Shown here one piece after another: positions 7,430 to 15,691 of a stretch of DNA of 36,438 nucleotides. Every line of letters starts with the position of its first letter. Position 1 is the stretch's first letter. Source of the DNA: Nonomuraea aridisoli. Lineage in GTDB: Bacteria > Actinomycetota > Actinomycetes > Streptosporangiales > Streptosporangiaceae. The stretch is from assembly GCF_003236395.1 (NCBI RefSeq), contig NZ_POUD01000067.1:1-36438 (forward strand). The letters are read 5' to 3'. The translations under genes and the position numbers were made by a program. The notes beneath the pieces were generated by a model that did not search any database, was not told where the DNA came from, and saw only the letters and a list, made by a program, of their open reading frames with translations.

Positions 7430-8613
7430 AGGTGGATCTCATCTCGGAACACGCCGACCCGCTGGCCGCGGTCGGAGGCGTGGACTCCGGCGGCCAGAAC
7501 GTCCACGTGGCCGCGCTGGCGGTGGCTCTGGCCGAGCGCGGGCACACGGTCGTGGTCCACACCCGGCGGACGTCGCCGCAGCAGCCGGAGTCGGTGCCGC
7601 TGGCTGCGGGCGTCACGGTCGAGTACGTCCCGGCCGGCCCGGCGGCTCCCGTGCCGAAGGACGAGCTGCCGCCGTTCATGCCGGAGTTCACCGAGCGGCT
7701 GGCCCGGCGCTGGGCGCAGCGCCCGCCGGACGTGATCCACGCGCATTTCTGGATGAGCGGCCAGGCGGCGCTGCGAGCGGCGCGCGGCGTGCCCGTGGTG
7801 CAGACCTTCCACGCGCTCGGCACGGTCAAGCGGCGCTGGCAGGGCGAGGCCGACACGAGCCCCGCGCATCGCCTGGAGACCGAGCGGGAGATCGGCCTGC
7901 GCGCCGACGCCGTGGTGGCCACCTGCAGCGACGAGGTGGGCGAGCTGGTCGCGATGGGCGTTCCCGAGCAGCGCATCACCGTCGTGCCGTGCGGGGTGGA
8001 CCTGTCGGCGTTCTGCCCGCAGGGGACGGTCGCGCCGCGTACGGACGGCCCGATGGTGCTCAGCATCGGGCGGATGGTGCCGCGCAAGGGCGTGGACACC
8101 GTGATCATGGCGCTGTGCCGGGTGCCCGGGGCGGAGCTGGTGATCGCGGGCGGCAGCCGGGACGACCCGGAGGCCGTCCGGTTGCGGGAGCTGGCCGCGG
8201 GCCACGGCATCGACGACCGCGTCCACGTGATCGGCAGCGTGCCCCGCCGGCAGGTCCCGGCGCTGATGCGCGCGGCCGACGTGGTGGTCACGGTGCCGTG
8301 GTACGAGCCGTTCGGCATGGTGCCGGTGGAGGCGATGGCGTGCGGTGTGCCGGTCGTGGCCTCGGCGGTCGGCGGCCACCTGGACACGGTCGCGGGCTGC
8401 GGCGTGCTCGTGCCGCCGCGCCGCCCGCGGGCGCTGGCCAGGGCGCTGAACGACCTGCTCGGCGACCGGGAACGGCGGGCGGCGCTCGGGTCCGCCGGAG
8501 CGCGGAGGGCCCGCGCCCGCTACGGCTGGCCGCGCGTGGCCGAGCAGACCGAGGCCGTGTACGCACAGGTCATCGACGGGAAGGTGTGCCGCCTGGCGGC
8601 CCTGGGGGGTTGA
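7426..8613 (+). CDS. Family 4 glycosyltransferase, MshA/sucrose-synthase-like
   Basis: A 395-residue retaining GT-B enzyme. The N-terminal glycine loop is GGVDSGGQNVHVAALA; the middle has VIHAHFWMSG and TFHALG; the C-terminal domain has VLSIGRMVPRKGVDT and YEPFGMVPVEAMACG (E-x7-E). It starts at GTG 7426, overlapping the previous stop by 4 nt. The N-terminal loop recalls MshA (GlcNAc transfer to inositol phosphate in mycothiol synthesis) and sucrose-phosphate synthase. MshA is worth considering because mshC lies about 5 kb away, but the gene is embedded in the heptose operon and the protein is somewhat short for MshA, so a role in the glycan is more likely. Confidence 0.88.
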   Translation: MKVDLISEHADPLAAVGGVDSGGQNVHVAALAVALAERGHTVVVHTRRTSPQQPESVPLAAGVTVEYVPAGPAAPVPKDELPPFMPEFTERLARRWAQRPPDVIHAHFWMSGQAALRAARGVPVVQTFHALGTVKRRWQGEADTSPAHRLETEREIGLRADAVVATCSDEVGELVAMGVPEQRITVVPCGVDLSAFCPQGTVAPRTDGPMVLSIGRMVPRKGVDTVIMALCRVPGAELVIAGGSRDDPEAVRLRELAAGHGIDDRVHVIGSVPRRQVPALMRAADVVVTVPWYEPFGMVPVEAMACGVPVVASAVGGHLDTVAGCGVLVPPRRPRALARALNDLLGDRERRAALGSAGARRARARYGWPRVAEQTEAVYAQVIDGKVCRLAALGG

Positions 8614-8615
8614 TC

Positions 8616-9164
8616 ATGGATGCTCATCTGGAGAAATTGTGGAACACCCTGGAGAAGGTCGACGACCACGCGGTCACCGTCCGGGCCTGGGGTGGCAAGC
8701 TGGCCGGCGTGCTGGCCGCCGGGGGCAGGCTGCTGGCCTGCGGCAACGGCGGCTCGGCCGCGGAGGCCCAGCATCTGACGGCCGAACTGGTCGGCAGGTT
8801 CCGCGACGACCGGCGGCCGTACGCGGCGATCCCGCTGCACGGCGACGCCTCGTCGCTGACGGCCATCGTCAACGACTACGGCGCCGACGAGGTCTACGCC
8901 CGCCAGGTGCGGGCGCACGGCCGGCCCGGCGACGTGCTGCTGTGCCTGTCCACCAGCGGCGCCAGCCCGAACGTGCTGGCCGCGGCCCGGGCGGCGCAGG
9001 AGGGCGGCATCCTGGCCTGGGCCATGACGGGGCCTGCGCCGAACCCGCTGGCCGACCTGTGCGACGACGCGGTGGCGGTGCCGGCCGAGGAGACGGCGAC
9101 CGTTCAGGAAGTGCATCTGGCCCTCATCCACCTGCTGTGCGACGCGGTGGAGGGGGCGCTGTGA
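8616..9164 (+). CDS. gmhA: Sedoheptulose-7-phosphate isomerase
   Basis: A 182-residue SIS-domain isomerase that converts sedoheptulose 7-phosphate to D-glycero-D-manno-heptose 7-phosphate, the first committed step of ADP-heptose synthesis. It has the phosphate-binding CGNGGSAAEAQHL (42-54), catalytic-region Glu57, STSGASPN (112-119) and the C-terminal EVHLALIHLLCD with metal-binding His. Length is normal for GmhA. The start ATG is 2 nt after the previous stop, preceded by a run of six G. It overlaps hldE by 4 nt (GTGA). Confidence 0.94.
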   Translation: MDAHLEKLWNTLEKVDDHAVTVRAWGGKLAGVLAAGGRLLACGNGGSAAEAQHLTAELVGRFRDDRRPYAAIPLHGDASSLTAIVNDYGADEVYARQVRAHGRPGDVLLCLSTSGASPNVLAAARAAQEGGILAWAMTGPAPNPLADLCDDAVAVPAEETATVQEVHLALIHLLCDAVEGAL

Positions 9165-10495
9165 GGGGACCGCTGGTCGTTCTGGGGGACACGCTGCTGG
9201 ACGTGGACGTCGAGGGGGAGGCCGAGCGCCTGTGCCCCGACGCGCCCGTGCCGGTGGTGGAGGTGTGCGCCGAGCAGGCCCGCCCCGGCGGGGCGGGGCT
9301 GGCGGCGCTGCTGGCCGCCCGCGACGGCGCCGAGGTCGTGCTGGTCACGGCGATCGGCGACGACGCCGACGGGCACCGCCTGTGCGCGCTGCTGTCGGAG
9401 GAGGTCGAGCTGGTACGGGTCCCGCTGCGCGGCGGCACGGTGCGCAAGACCCGGGTCAGGGCGCGCGGCCAGACGCTGGTAAGGCTGGACACCGGCGACG
9501 GCACGGCCCGCTACTCGCCCACGCCGGAGGTGGCCGAGGCGATCGCGGCGGCCGGCGCGGTGCTGGTCTCCGACTACGGCAGGGGCGTGGCCAGGATGGC
9601 CAGGGAGCTGCTGCGCGAGACCACCGTGCCGGTGGTGTGGGACCCGCACCCCAGGGGCGAGCGGCCGATGCCGGGCTGCGCGCTGCTGACGCCGAGCGAG
9701 GCGGAGGCCAGACGGTTGTGCCCCGACGGCTACCACGGCCCGGACCAGGCCGCCCGCAGCCTGGTCCGGGCCCTGCGGGCCAGGGCGGTGGCCGTCACCA
9801 CCGGCGAGCGCGGAGCCGCGCTGGCCGTGGAGGGCGGCCCGCTGACCCGGGTGCCGCCGCCGGTGCGGGCCGGGGGTCAGGACGCGTGCGGGGCGGGCGA
9901 CCGGCTCGCCAGCGCCGCGGCCCTCGCCCTGGCCGACGGCGCCGACGCCGAGAAGGCCGTGATCATCGGTGTCGGCGAGGCGTCGCACTTCGTGCAGCGC
10001 GGCGGCGCCGCCGGTGTCAGGGTGCAGGAGCAGCGGCTGGGCGACCGGCCGCGCACGGCGCTCGAGGTGGCCAAGCTCACCCGGGCCTCCGGCGGCCGGC
10101 TGATCGCCACGGGCGGCTGCTTCGACCTGCTGCACGCCGGCCACGTGAGCCTGCTGCGGCGGGCCAGGGCGCTGGGCGACGCGCTGGTCGTCTGCGTCAA
10201 CTCCGACGACTCGGTACGCCGGCTCAAGGGCGCGTCCAGGCCCATCGTGGACGTGCGCGACCGGGTCGAGGTGCTGCGGGCGCTGGGCTGCGTGGACGCG
10301 GTGATGGTGTTCGACGAGGACACCCCCGCCGCGGCCATCGAGCAGCTGCGCCCCGACGTGTGGGTGAAGGGCGGCGACTACGAGGGGGAGGAACTGCCCG
10401 AATCCGAGGTCCTCGGCAGGCTCGGCGCGGAGATCGTCGTGCTGAGCACGCTGCCGGGGCGTTCGACAACGAATCTGATCAGGGAGATCCAGTGA
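9161..10495 (+). CDS. hldE: Bifunctional heptose 7-phosphate kinase / heptose 1-phosphate adenylyltransferase
   Basis: A 444-residue two-domain enzyme. Residues 1-295 form a PfkB/ribokinase domain (GGAGLAALLAA near 43-53, catalytic Asp247 in CGAGDRLASAA). Residues about 310-444 form a nucleotidyltransferase (ATGGCFDLLHAGHVSLLRRA, with HAGH 325-328, and KGGDY near the end). It first makes heptose 1,7-bisphosphate and, after GmhB acts, activates heptose 1-phosphate to the ADP sugar. The order and length match E. coli HldE (477 aa), slightly shortened. The GTG start overlaps the gmhA stop. The adenylyl (not guanylyl) product is inferred from the similarity to HldE. Confidence 0.94.
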   Translation: MRGPLVVLGDTLLDVDVEGEAERLCPDAPVPVVEVCAEQARPGGAGLAALLAARDGAEVVLVTAIGDDADGHRLCALLSEEVELVRVPLRGGTVRKTRVRARGQTLVRLDTGDGTARYSPTPEVAEAIAAAGAVLVSDYGRGVARMARELLRETTVPVVWDPHPRGERPMPGCALLTPSEAEARRLCPDGYHGPDQAARSLVRALRARAVAVTTGERGAALAVEGGPLTRVPPPVRAGGQDACGAGDRLASAAALALADGADAEKAVIIGVGEASHFVQRGGAAGVRVQEQRLGDRPRTALEVAKLTRASGGRLIATGGCFDLLHAGHVSLLRRARALGDALVVCVNSDDSVRRLKGASRPIVDVRDRVEVLRALGCVDAVMVFDEDTPAAAIEQLRPDVWVKGGDYEGEELPESEVLGRLGAEIVVLSTLPGRSTTNLIREIQ

Positions 10496-11166
10496 ACATT
10501 CTGATCACCGGGGGTGCCTCCGGGCTCGGCCTGGCCACCGCCGAGGCCGTGGAGAAGGAGGGCTGGAAGGCCCTGGTCGTCGACGTGCGGGCGCCGGACC
10601 AGCGCTTCGAGCACGTCACGGCGGACCTGGCCGACCGCGGCGAGGCCGAGCGGGCCGTACGCGAGCTCGCCGAGCGGGCCGGCGGCCTGCACGGCGTCGT
10701 GACGGCCGCCGGCATCGACGCGTGCGGACGGCTGGAGGACGTGCCCGCCGACGACTGGGAGCGCGTCATCAAGGTCAACCTGCTGGGCACGGCCTCGATC
10801 GTGCGGGCGGCGCTGCCGTACCTGAAGCACACCCGGGGCACGGTCGTGACCTGCGCCTCGACGCTGGGGCTGCGGCCGCTGAGCGACGCCTCGGCGTACT
10901 CGGCCTCGAAGTTCGGCGTCGTCGGCTTCACCCGCGCGCTCGCGATCGAGCTGCGCGGCGAGGTCGGGGTCACCCTGCTGATCCCGGGCGGCATGCGGAC
11001 AAGCTTCTTCGACGGCCGTCCCGAACAGTACAAACCGGGCCCGGAGGCGGGGCTGAACGATCCGGCGGACGTGGCGCAGGCCGTGGTCTTCGCGCTGCGG
11101 CAGCCGGCCGGTTGCGAGGTGAGGGAGCTCGTCGTCTGCCCTTCCACGGAGACGTCATGGCCCTAG
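10492..11166 (+). CDS. Classical short-chain dehydrogenase/reductase
   Basis: A 224-residue SDR with NAD(P) motif TGGASGLG (6-13), the stabilising AAG turn (72-74), catalytic Ser123 and the Y136-x3-K140 pair. It starts at GTG 10492 (4-nt overlap with hldE) and ends inside the next gene (10-nt overlap). It is a classical SDR, not an extended SDR, so it is not HldD, the ADP-heptose 6-epimerase. A likely role is oxidation or reduction of a sugar or sugar nucleotide in the heptose pathway; the substrate is unknown. Confidence 0.88.
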   Translation: MNILITGGASGLGLATAEAVEKEGWKALVVDVRAPDQRFEHVTADLADRGEAERAVRELAERAGGLHGVVTAAGIDACGRLEDVPADDWERVIKVNLLGTASIVRAALPYLKHTRGTVVTCASTLGLRPLSDASAYSASKFGVVGFTRALAIELRGEVGVTLLIPGGMRTSFFDGRPEQYKPGPEAGLNDPADVAQAVVFALRQPAGCEVRELVVCPSTETSWP

Positions 11167-12032
11167 ACCTGCTGGTGCTTCGCGGGCTCGGCCTGGGCGA
11201 CCTGCTCACGGCCGTGCCCGCGCTGCGGGCGTTGCGGCAGGCCTTCCCCAAGCACCGGATCACGCTGGCCGCGCCCCGGGCGCTGGACGCCCTGCTGCCG
11301 CTGACCGGCGCGGTCGACGCGAGCATCGACGTGTCGGGCCCCGGCCCGGTGCCGTTCCACCGGCCGGACATCGCGGTCAACCTGCATGGAAAGGGGCCGC
11401 AGAGCATCGAAGCGCTGCGCGCCACCGACCCGGGCAGGTTGATCAGCTTCGGCACCGGCCCGCCGTGGAAGGACGGCGTGCACGAGGTGCGGCGCTGGTG
11501 CGAGCTGCTGGAATGGCACGGCATCCCGGCCGACCCGGCCGACCTGACGCTGGGCATCTCCGACCGGACGGGCCCCGCGATCGTGCACCCGGGGGCCGCC
11601 TATCCGGCGCGCCGCTGGCCGCCCGAGCGCTTCGCCGAGGTGGCCGCCGCGCTCGGCGACGACGTGGTCGTCACCGGCACCGAGAACGAGGTGCCGCTGG
11701 CCAGGAAGGTCGCCGAGCTGGCGGGCCTGCCGCCGGAGCGCATGCTGGCCGGGCAGACCCGGATGGCCGACCTGATCGACCTGGTGAGCACGTCGCGGCT
11801 GGTGGTCTGCGGCGACACCGGCGTGGCTCACCTGGCGACGGCGTTCTGTGTGCCGTCGGTGGTGTTGTTCGGGCCGGTCTCCCCCTCGTTGTGGGGGCCG
11901 CCGCCGGGCTGGCGCCACGTGGCGCTGTGGGCGGGGCGGAACGGGGACCCGCATGGGGAGCGGCCGGACCCCGGCCTGCTGAAGATCGAGGTATCCGAAG
12001 TCGTCGACGCTGCCATGGAGGTCACGTCATGA
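11157..12032 (+). CDS. GT9 heptosyltransferase-family glycosyltransferase (second)
   Basis: A 291-residue GT9 protein, shorter than the first. Family features: LVLRGLGLGDLLTAVPALRA at the N-terminus, AVNLHGKGPQS, AIVHPGAAYPARRWPPERF in the linker, and CGDTGVAHLATAFCVPSVVLFGP in the donor domain. Two distinct GT9 genes in one operon suggest at least two heptose transfers, or one heptose and one related sugar. The ATG at 11157 overlaps the SDR gene by 10 nt; the stop overlaps the next start (ATGA). Confidence 0.9.
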   Translation: MALDLLVLRGLGLGDLLTAVPALRALRQAFPKHRITLAAPRALDALLPLTGAVDASIDVSGPGPVPFHRPDIAVNLHGKGPQSIEALRATDPGRLISFGTGPPWKDGVHEVRRWCELLEWHGIPADPADLTLGISDRTGPAIVHPGAAYPARRWPPERFAEVAAALGDDVVVTGTENEVPLARKVAELAGLPPERMLAGQTRMADLIDLVSTSRLVVCGDTGVAHLATAFCVPSVVLFGPVSPSLWGPPPGWRHVALWAGRNGDPHGERPDPGLLKIEVSEVVDAAMEVTS

Positions 12033-12991
12033 GGGCTCTGGTCACCGGAGGCGCCGGGTTCCTCGGCTCCTATCTGTGCGAGCGGCTGCTGGAGGAGGGC
12101 GCGGAGGTCGTCTGCATGGACAGCTTCCTCACCGGGGGCCCGCGCAACGTCGAGCACCTGCTCGACCGTCCGCAGTTCCGGCTCATCGAGTGCGACCTGA
12201 CCGGGTACGTGCACGTGCCGGGCCCGGTGGACCTCGTCCTGCACTTCGCCTCGGCCGCCTCGCCGGCCGACTACCTGCGCTACCCGATCGAGACCCTGCG
12301 GGTCGGCGGCGTCGGCACGCTGCACGCCCTGGGCCTGGCCAGGGAGAAGGACTCCCGCTTCGTGCTGGCCTCGACCAGCGAGGTGTACGGCGACCCGCTG
12401 GAGCACCCGCAGAAGGAGACGTACTGGGGCAACGTCAACCCGGTGGGCCCGCGCAGCGTCTACGACGAGGCCAAGCGGTTCGCCGAGTCGCTGACCACCG
12501 CCTACCGGCACTCGCGCGGCGTGAACACCGGCATCGTGCGGATCTTCAACACCTACGGCCCGCGCATGCGCCCCTTCGACGGCCGGGCGATCCCGACGTT
12601 CATCCGGCAGGCGCTGACCGGCGAGCCCATCACGATCACGGGGGACGGCTCGCAGACGCGCTCGATCTGCTACGTCGACGACACGGTGTCGGGGATCATG
12701 GCCATGGCCCGCAGCGACTTCGCCGGGCCGGTCAACATCGGCAACCCCGACGAGCTGACCATGCTGGAGCTGGCCTCCATGATCAAGGAGCTGACCGGGT
12801 CGTCGTCGGAGATCACCTTCGTCGACCGGCCGGCCGACGACCCGAAGGTGCGCCGGCCGGACACGACGCTGGCGGCCGAGCGGCTCGGCTGGCGGGCGCA
12901 GGTGCCCGCCGCCGAGGGGCTCAAGCGCACGATCGCGTGGTTCGCCAAGGAGCTGGCCGCCCTGGAGCGGCTGGAACGCGCCAAGGTCTGA
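12029..12991 (+). CDS. NAD-dependent epimerase/decarboxylase, UDP-glucuronate decarboxylase-like
   Basis: A 320-residue extended SDR. It has TGGAGFLGSYLCERLL (6-21), STSEVYGDPLEHPQ (115-128), the catalytic Y145-x3-K149 in RSVYDEAKR and RIFNTYGPRM. The stretches HFASAASPADY and YGDPLEHPQKE.YWGNVNP are characteristic of UDP-glucuronate decarboxylase (UDP-xylose synthase). A dTDP-glucose dehydratase or another nucleotide-sugar epimerase is less likely. It would supply a pentose donor for one of the glycosyltransferases. Last gene of the operon. Confidence 0.88.
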   Translation: MRALVTGGAGFLGSYLCERLLEEGAEVVCMDSFLTGGPRNVEHLLDRPQFRLIECDLTGYVHVPGPVDLVLHFASAASPADYLRYPIETLRVGGVGTLHALGLAREKDSRFVLASTSEVYGDPLEHPQKETYWGNVNPVGPRSVYDEAKRFAESLTTAYRHSRGVNTGIVRIFNTYGPRMRPFDGRAIPTFIRQALTGEPITITGDGSQTRSICYVDDTVSGIMAMARSDFAGPVNIGNPDELTMLELASMIKELTGSSSEITFVDRPADDPKVRRPDTTLAAERLGWRAQVPAAEGLKRTIAWFAKELAALERLERAKV

Positions 12992-13003
12992 GCCCGGGGG
13001 CTC
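12990..13003. terminator. Short hairpin between convergent operons
   Basis: GAGCCC-GG-GGGCTC overlaps the stop of the epimerase gene and lies in the 18-nt gap before the convergent end of mshC. It has no U-tract. It may help to end transcription from both sides, as GC hairpins often do in actinomycetes. Confidence 0.4.
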
Positions 13004-13009
13004 GTGCGG

Positions 13010-14233
13010 TCAGAGCGCGACGCCGAGCAGGGCGTCGGCCAGGTCCTTCACCGCGGCGGGGGCGGCGGGGTCGGAGCCCTGCCCGGCCGTCGCCCGCTCG
13101 GCCCAGGCGTCGATCGCGGCCAGCGCGCCCGGCGCGTCGAGGTCGTCGGCCAGCCGCTCGCGCACCTGCGCCAGCAGCTCGCCGGCGGGCGGCGCGGCGG
13201 CGAGCGCGACGGCCGCGCGCCACCGCGCGAGCCTGCGCTCGGCCTCGGCCACCAGGTCGGGGGTGTACTCCCAGTCGGCCCGGTAGTGGTGGGCCAGCAG
13301 CACCAGCCGCACCGCCATCGGGTCGTGCTCCTGGCGCATCCTGGAGACGAAGACCAGGTTGCCCTTGGACTTCGACATCTTCTCGCCGTCGAGCCCGACC
13401 ATCCCGGCGTGCGTGTAGAACTTCGCGAACGGCCACTCCCCCGTCGCCGCGTGCCCCTCGGAGGCGCCGCACTCGTGGTGGGGGAAGATCAGGTCGGAGC
13501 CGCCGCCCGCCACGTCGAAGCCGCCGCCCAGGTTGTCCAGGGCGATCGCGGTGCACTCGATGTGCCAGCCGGGCCTGCCGCGCCCGAGCCGCGACTCCCA
13601 GGCGGGCTCGCCCGGACGCTCGGCCCGCCACAGCAGCCAGTCGAGCGGGTGGCGCTTGCCGGGGCGGTCGGGGTCGCCGCCGCGCTCGGCGAACAGCGCC
13701 AGCATCTCCTCCTCGTCGTAGCCGGACACCTGGCCGTACTTGGGGGCGTCGGCCACGCTGAAGTAGACGTCGCCGTCGAGGACGTACGTGACGCCCTTGG
13801 CGGCCAGCTGGGAGATCAGGTCGGCGACCCGGCCGACGACCTCGGTGACCGCGACGTACTCCCGGGGCGGCACGATCCGCAGGGCCTCCATGTCGCTGCG
13901 GAACAGCTCGATCTCCCGCTCGGCCAGCTCCTGCCAGTCGACGCCGGTCTGCTCGGCCCGCTCCAGCAGCGGGTCGTCGACGTCGGTGGCGTTCTGCGTG
14001 TAGTGCACCTCGTGGCCGGCGTCGCGCCACAGCCGGCCGACGAGGTCGAAGGCCAGGTAGGTGTTGGCGTGGCCGAGGTGGGTGGCGTCGTAGGGGGTGA
14101 TGCCGCAGACGTACATGCGCGCGGTGGGCCCGGGATCGGTCTGCCGCACCTGCTTGGCCGACGTGTCGTAGAGACGCAGCGGAACGCTCTCACCTGGGAG
14201 CTTGGGGATGTTCGGGGCAGACCACGATCTCAT
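13010..14233 (-). CDS. mshC: Cysteine:GlcN-Ins ligase of mycothiol synthesis
   Basis: A 407-residue class I aminoacyl-tRNA-synthetase-like ligase that joins cysteine to glucosaminyl-inositol using ATP. It has the zinc Cys43 in YVCGITPYDATHLGHA (HLGH 52-55 is the HIGH motif), GWHIECTAI, FPHHECGASEG and EKMSKSKGN (KMSKS 285-289). GITPYDATHLGHA and the ~410-residue length separate MshC from cysteinyl-tRNA synthetase. It is the last gene of a five-gene minus-strand operon, 10 nt after the NRDE gene. No ribosome site is visible; TAGGCT (14241-14246) lies 7 nt before the ATG, so an internal leaderless promoter is possible. Confidence 0.95.
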   Translation of the reverse strand: MRSWSAPNIPKLPGESVPLRLYDTSAKQVRQTDPGPTARMYVCGITPYDATHLGHANTYLAFDLVGRLWRDAGHEVHYTQNATDVDDPLLERAEQTGVDWQELAEREIELFRSDMEALRIVPPREYVAVTEVVGRVADLISQLAAKGVTYVLDGDVYFSVADAPKYGQVSGYDEEEMLALFAERGGDPDRPGKRHPLDWLLWRAERPGEPAWESRLGRGRPGWHIECTAIALDNLGGGFDVAGGGSDLIFPHHECGASEGHAATGEWPFAKFYTHAGMVGLDGEKMSKSKGNLVFVSRMRQEHDPMAVRLVLLAHHYRADWEYTPDLVAEAERRLARWRAAVALAAAPPAGELLAQVRERLADDLDAPGALAAIDAWAERATAGQGSDPAAPAAVKDLADALLGVAL

Positions 14234-14243
14234 GCCAATGAGC

Positions 14244-14897
14244 CTATCCGTCCAGATTCGCCGTCAGGTCGGCGAACTCGTACGTCACGTCCTCGGACGT
14301 GATCGCGACCTCCATGGCCGACAGGGACGCGAAGACGCGGCCGTCGGGCAGCTCGTGCCGGATGATGAGCGCGGCCCGGTCGGAGGACGGCCGCTCCCTG
14401 ATCAGCTCGCCCCACTCGGCCGCCTCGCGGAAACGCGGCAGGTACGCCACCACCCGCTCGCTGCCGGGGTCGAGGCCCGAGTTGACGACCATGCTGGTGC
14501 CCTCGGGCAGCTCGGAGACCGCCAGACGCTCGCCGTCCCAGCTGAACAGCCGCACCCGCGCCAGGTCGGCGACCACCAGGTGGAACGGGTCGTAGCGGGT
14601 CAGGTCGGTCTCGGGCATCTCCCCGGTGTACGCCGCCCGCAGTGCGAGGTCGCCCCGCGAGACCTTGGTCGTCTCGTCGGCGGGGGTGCCGTGCCCGTTG
14701 AGCAGCGCCGCGGCGCGGCGGGCCGCCGGGTTGACGGCCAGCCAGGTGCCGCCGGCCTTGAGGTCACGCCCGCCGATCACGCCCGGGTAGTCGTCCGGCC
14801 AGTGCTCGCCGGGCCCCTCCCAGGGCCGGTCGGCGAACTCGTCCCGCACTCCGAGAAGGGTGAGCGGCCGCCCGGTCCTCACGATCAGCGTGCACAT
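14244..14897 (-). CDS. NRDE/TANGO2-like protein
   Basis: A 217-residue protein starting MCTLIVRTGRPL and carrying VRDEFADRPWEGP, GGRDLKAGGTWLAVN, MVVNSGLDPGSERV and a C-terminal FASLSAME region. The MC start, the (N)RDE motif and the GG..GGTW.A.N block match the NRDE (TANGO2) family, an Ntn-hydrolase-like fold; its role in bacteria is unclear. The asparagine of NRDE is replaced by valine. TACGCT (14904-14909) lies 6 nt before the ATG with no ribosome site, which suggests a leaderless transcript. It lies between the SCO1664-family gene and mshC. Confidence 0.8.
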   Translation of the reverse strand: MCTLIVRTGRPLTLLGVRDEFADRPWEGPGEHWPDDYPGVIGGRDLKAGGTWLAVNPAARRAAALLNGHGTPADETTKVSRGDLALRAAYTGEMPETDLTRYDPFHLVVADLARVRLFSWDGERLAVSELPEGTSMVVNSGLDPGSERVVAYLPRFREAAEWGELIRERPSSDRAALIIRHELPDGRVFASLSAMEVAITSEDVTYEFADLTANLDG

Positions 14898-14929
14898 GGG
14901 CAAAGCGTAATCTACGCGTTTGGGATAAA

Positions 14930-15691
14930 TCAGATGGGGGGCCAGGGCACGGCCGGCCACCCCTCCGAGGGGTAGGGGTGCACGCCCGTGTCGAGCAGCC
15001 GCCTGACCCGCCGCCACGTGGCCTCGACCTCGCCGAGCGTGAGCAGCTCGCGCAGCCGCCGCCCCAGGGAGCCGGACTCGATGTCGCGCTCCAGCTTGGC
15101 GAGCACCGCCACCGCCTCGCGGGCCAGCGGCTTGCCGCGCCACTGCCACAGCACCGTGCGGAGTTTGTCCTCGACGGCGAAGCAGACGCCGTGGTCGACG
15201 CCGTACACGTGGCCGGTGGGCAGCGGGAGCAGGTGACCGCCCTTGCGGTCGGCGTTGTTGATCACGGCGTCGAAGACCGCCATCCGGCGCACGACCGGGT
15301 TGCGGCTCCTCACCAGCCGCATGAGGTCGATCTCGCGCTCGGTGTCGATCCACAGCTGGCACATGCCGGGGCCGAACGGGCCGTCGCGGTAGACCGTGGG
15401 CGGCACGATGCGCCAGCCGGTCGCCTGTGAGACCTCGAACGCGGCCACCTCGCGCGCGGCGAGGGTGCCGTCGGGGAAGTCCCACAACGGGCGCTCGCCG
15501 CGTACGGGCTTGTAGACGCAGGCGGCCTTGCGCTCGCCCAGGGTGACCGAGCAGTAGAGGGTCATGTTGGTCGCCTCGACCAGGCGGCCCGCGACCTCGA
15601 GGCTGCCGTCGCGCAGCAGCGTGAGCGCCTCGTCGTCACGCATGGTCTGTGCTGGGGGCTTGATGGCCGGTTCGCTCTCGGGAGCGGTCAT
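14930..15691 (-). CDS. SCO1664-family protein, kinase-like fold
   Basis: A 253-residue member of the actinobacterial SCO1664 family. The pattern of conserved residues resembles PI3/PI4-kinase or HipA-type kinases: Lys61 in CVYKPVRGE, Glu81 in AAREVAAFEVS, the catalytic-loop-like DAVINNADRKGGH (141-153) and the DFG-like DHG (166-168). Kinase activity is inferred from these motifs, not shown. It overlaps the DUF3090 gene by 4 nt (ATGA) and is followed 32 nt later by the NRDE gene. I recall this family as regularly linked to DUF3090 and to a histidine phosphatase, as here. Confidence 0.85.
   Translation of the reverse strand: MTAPESEPAIKPPAQTMRDDEALTLLRDGSLEVAGRLVEATNMTLYCSVTLGERKAACVYKPVRGERPLWDFPDGTLAAREVAAFEVSQATGWRIVPPTVYRDGPFGPGMCQLWIDTEREIDLMRLVRSRNPVVRRMAVFDAVINNADRKGGHLLPLPTGHVYGVDHGVCFAVEDKLRTVLWQWRGKPLAREAVAVLAKLERDIESGSLGRRLRELLTLGEVEATWRRVRRLLDTGVHPYPSEGWPAVPWPPI

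Noticed and set aside
7426..8613. Assignment as mshA because of the nearby mshC
   Set aside because: The N-terminal loop is similar, but the gene is inside the heptose operon, the protein is short for MshA, and mshC belongs to a separate convergent operon.
12029..12991. HldD, the ADP-heptose 6-epimerase, as identity of the epimerase gene
   Set aside because: The stretches HFASAASPADY and YGDPLEHPQKE.YWGNVNP match UDP-glucuronate decarboxylase rather than HldD.
3844..12991. Classical antibiotic biosynthetic cluster
   Set aside because: No PKS, NRPS, terpene or aminocyclitol core gene and no resistance or export gene is present. A glycan or glycoside pathway fits better.
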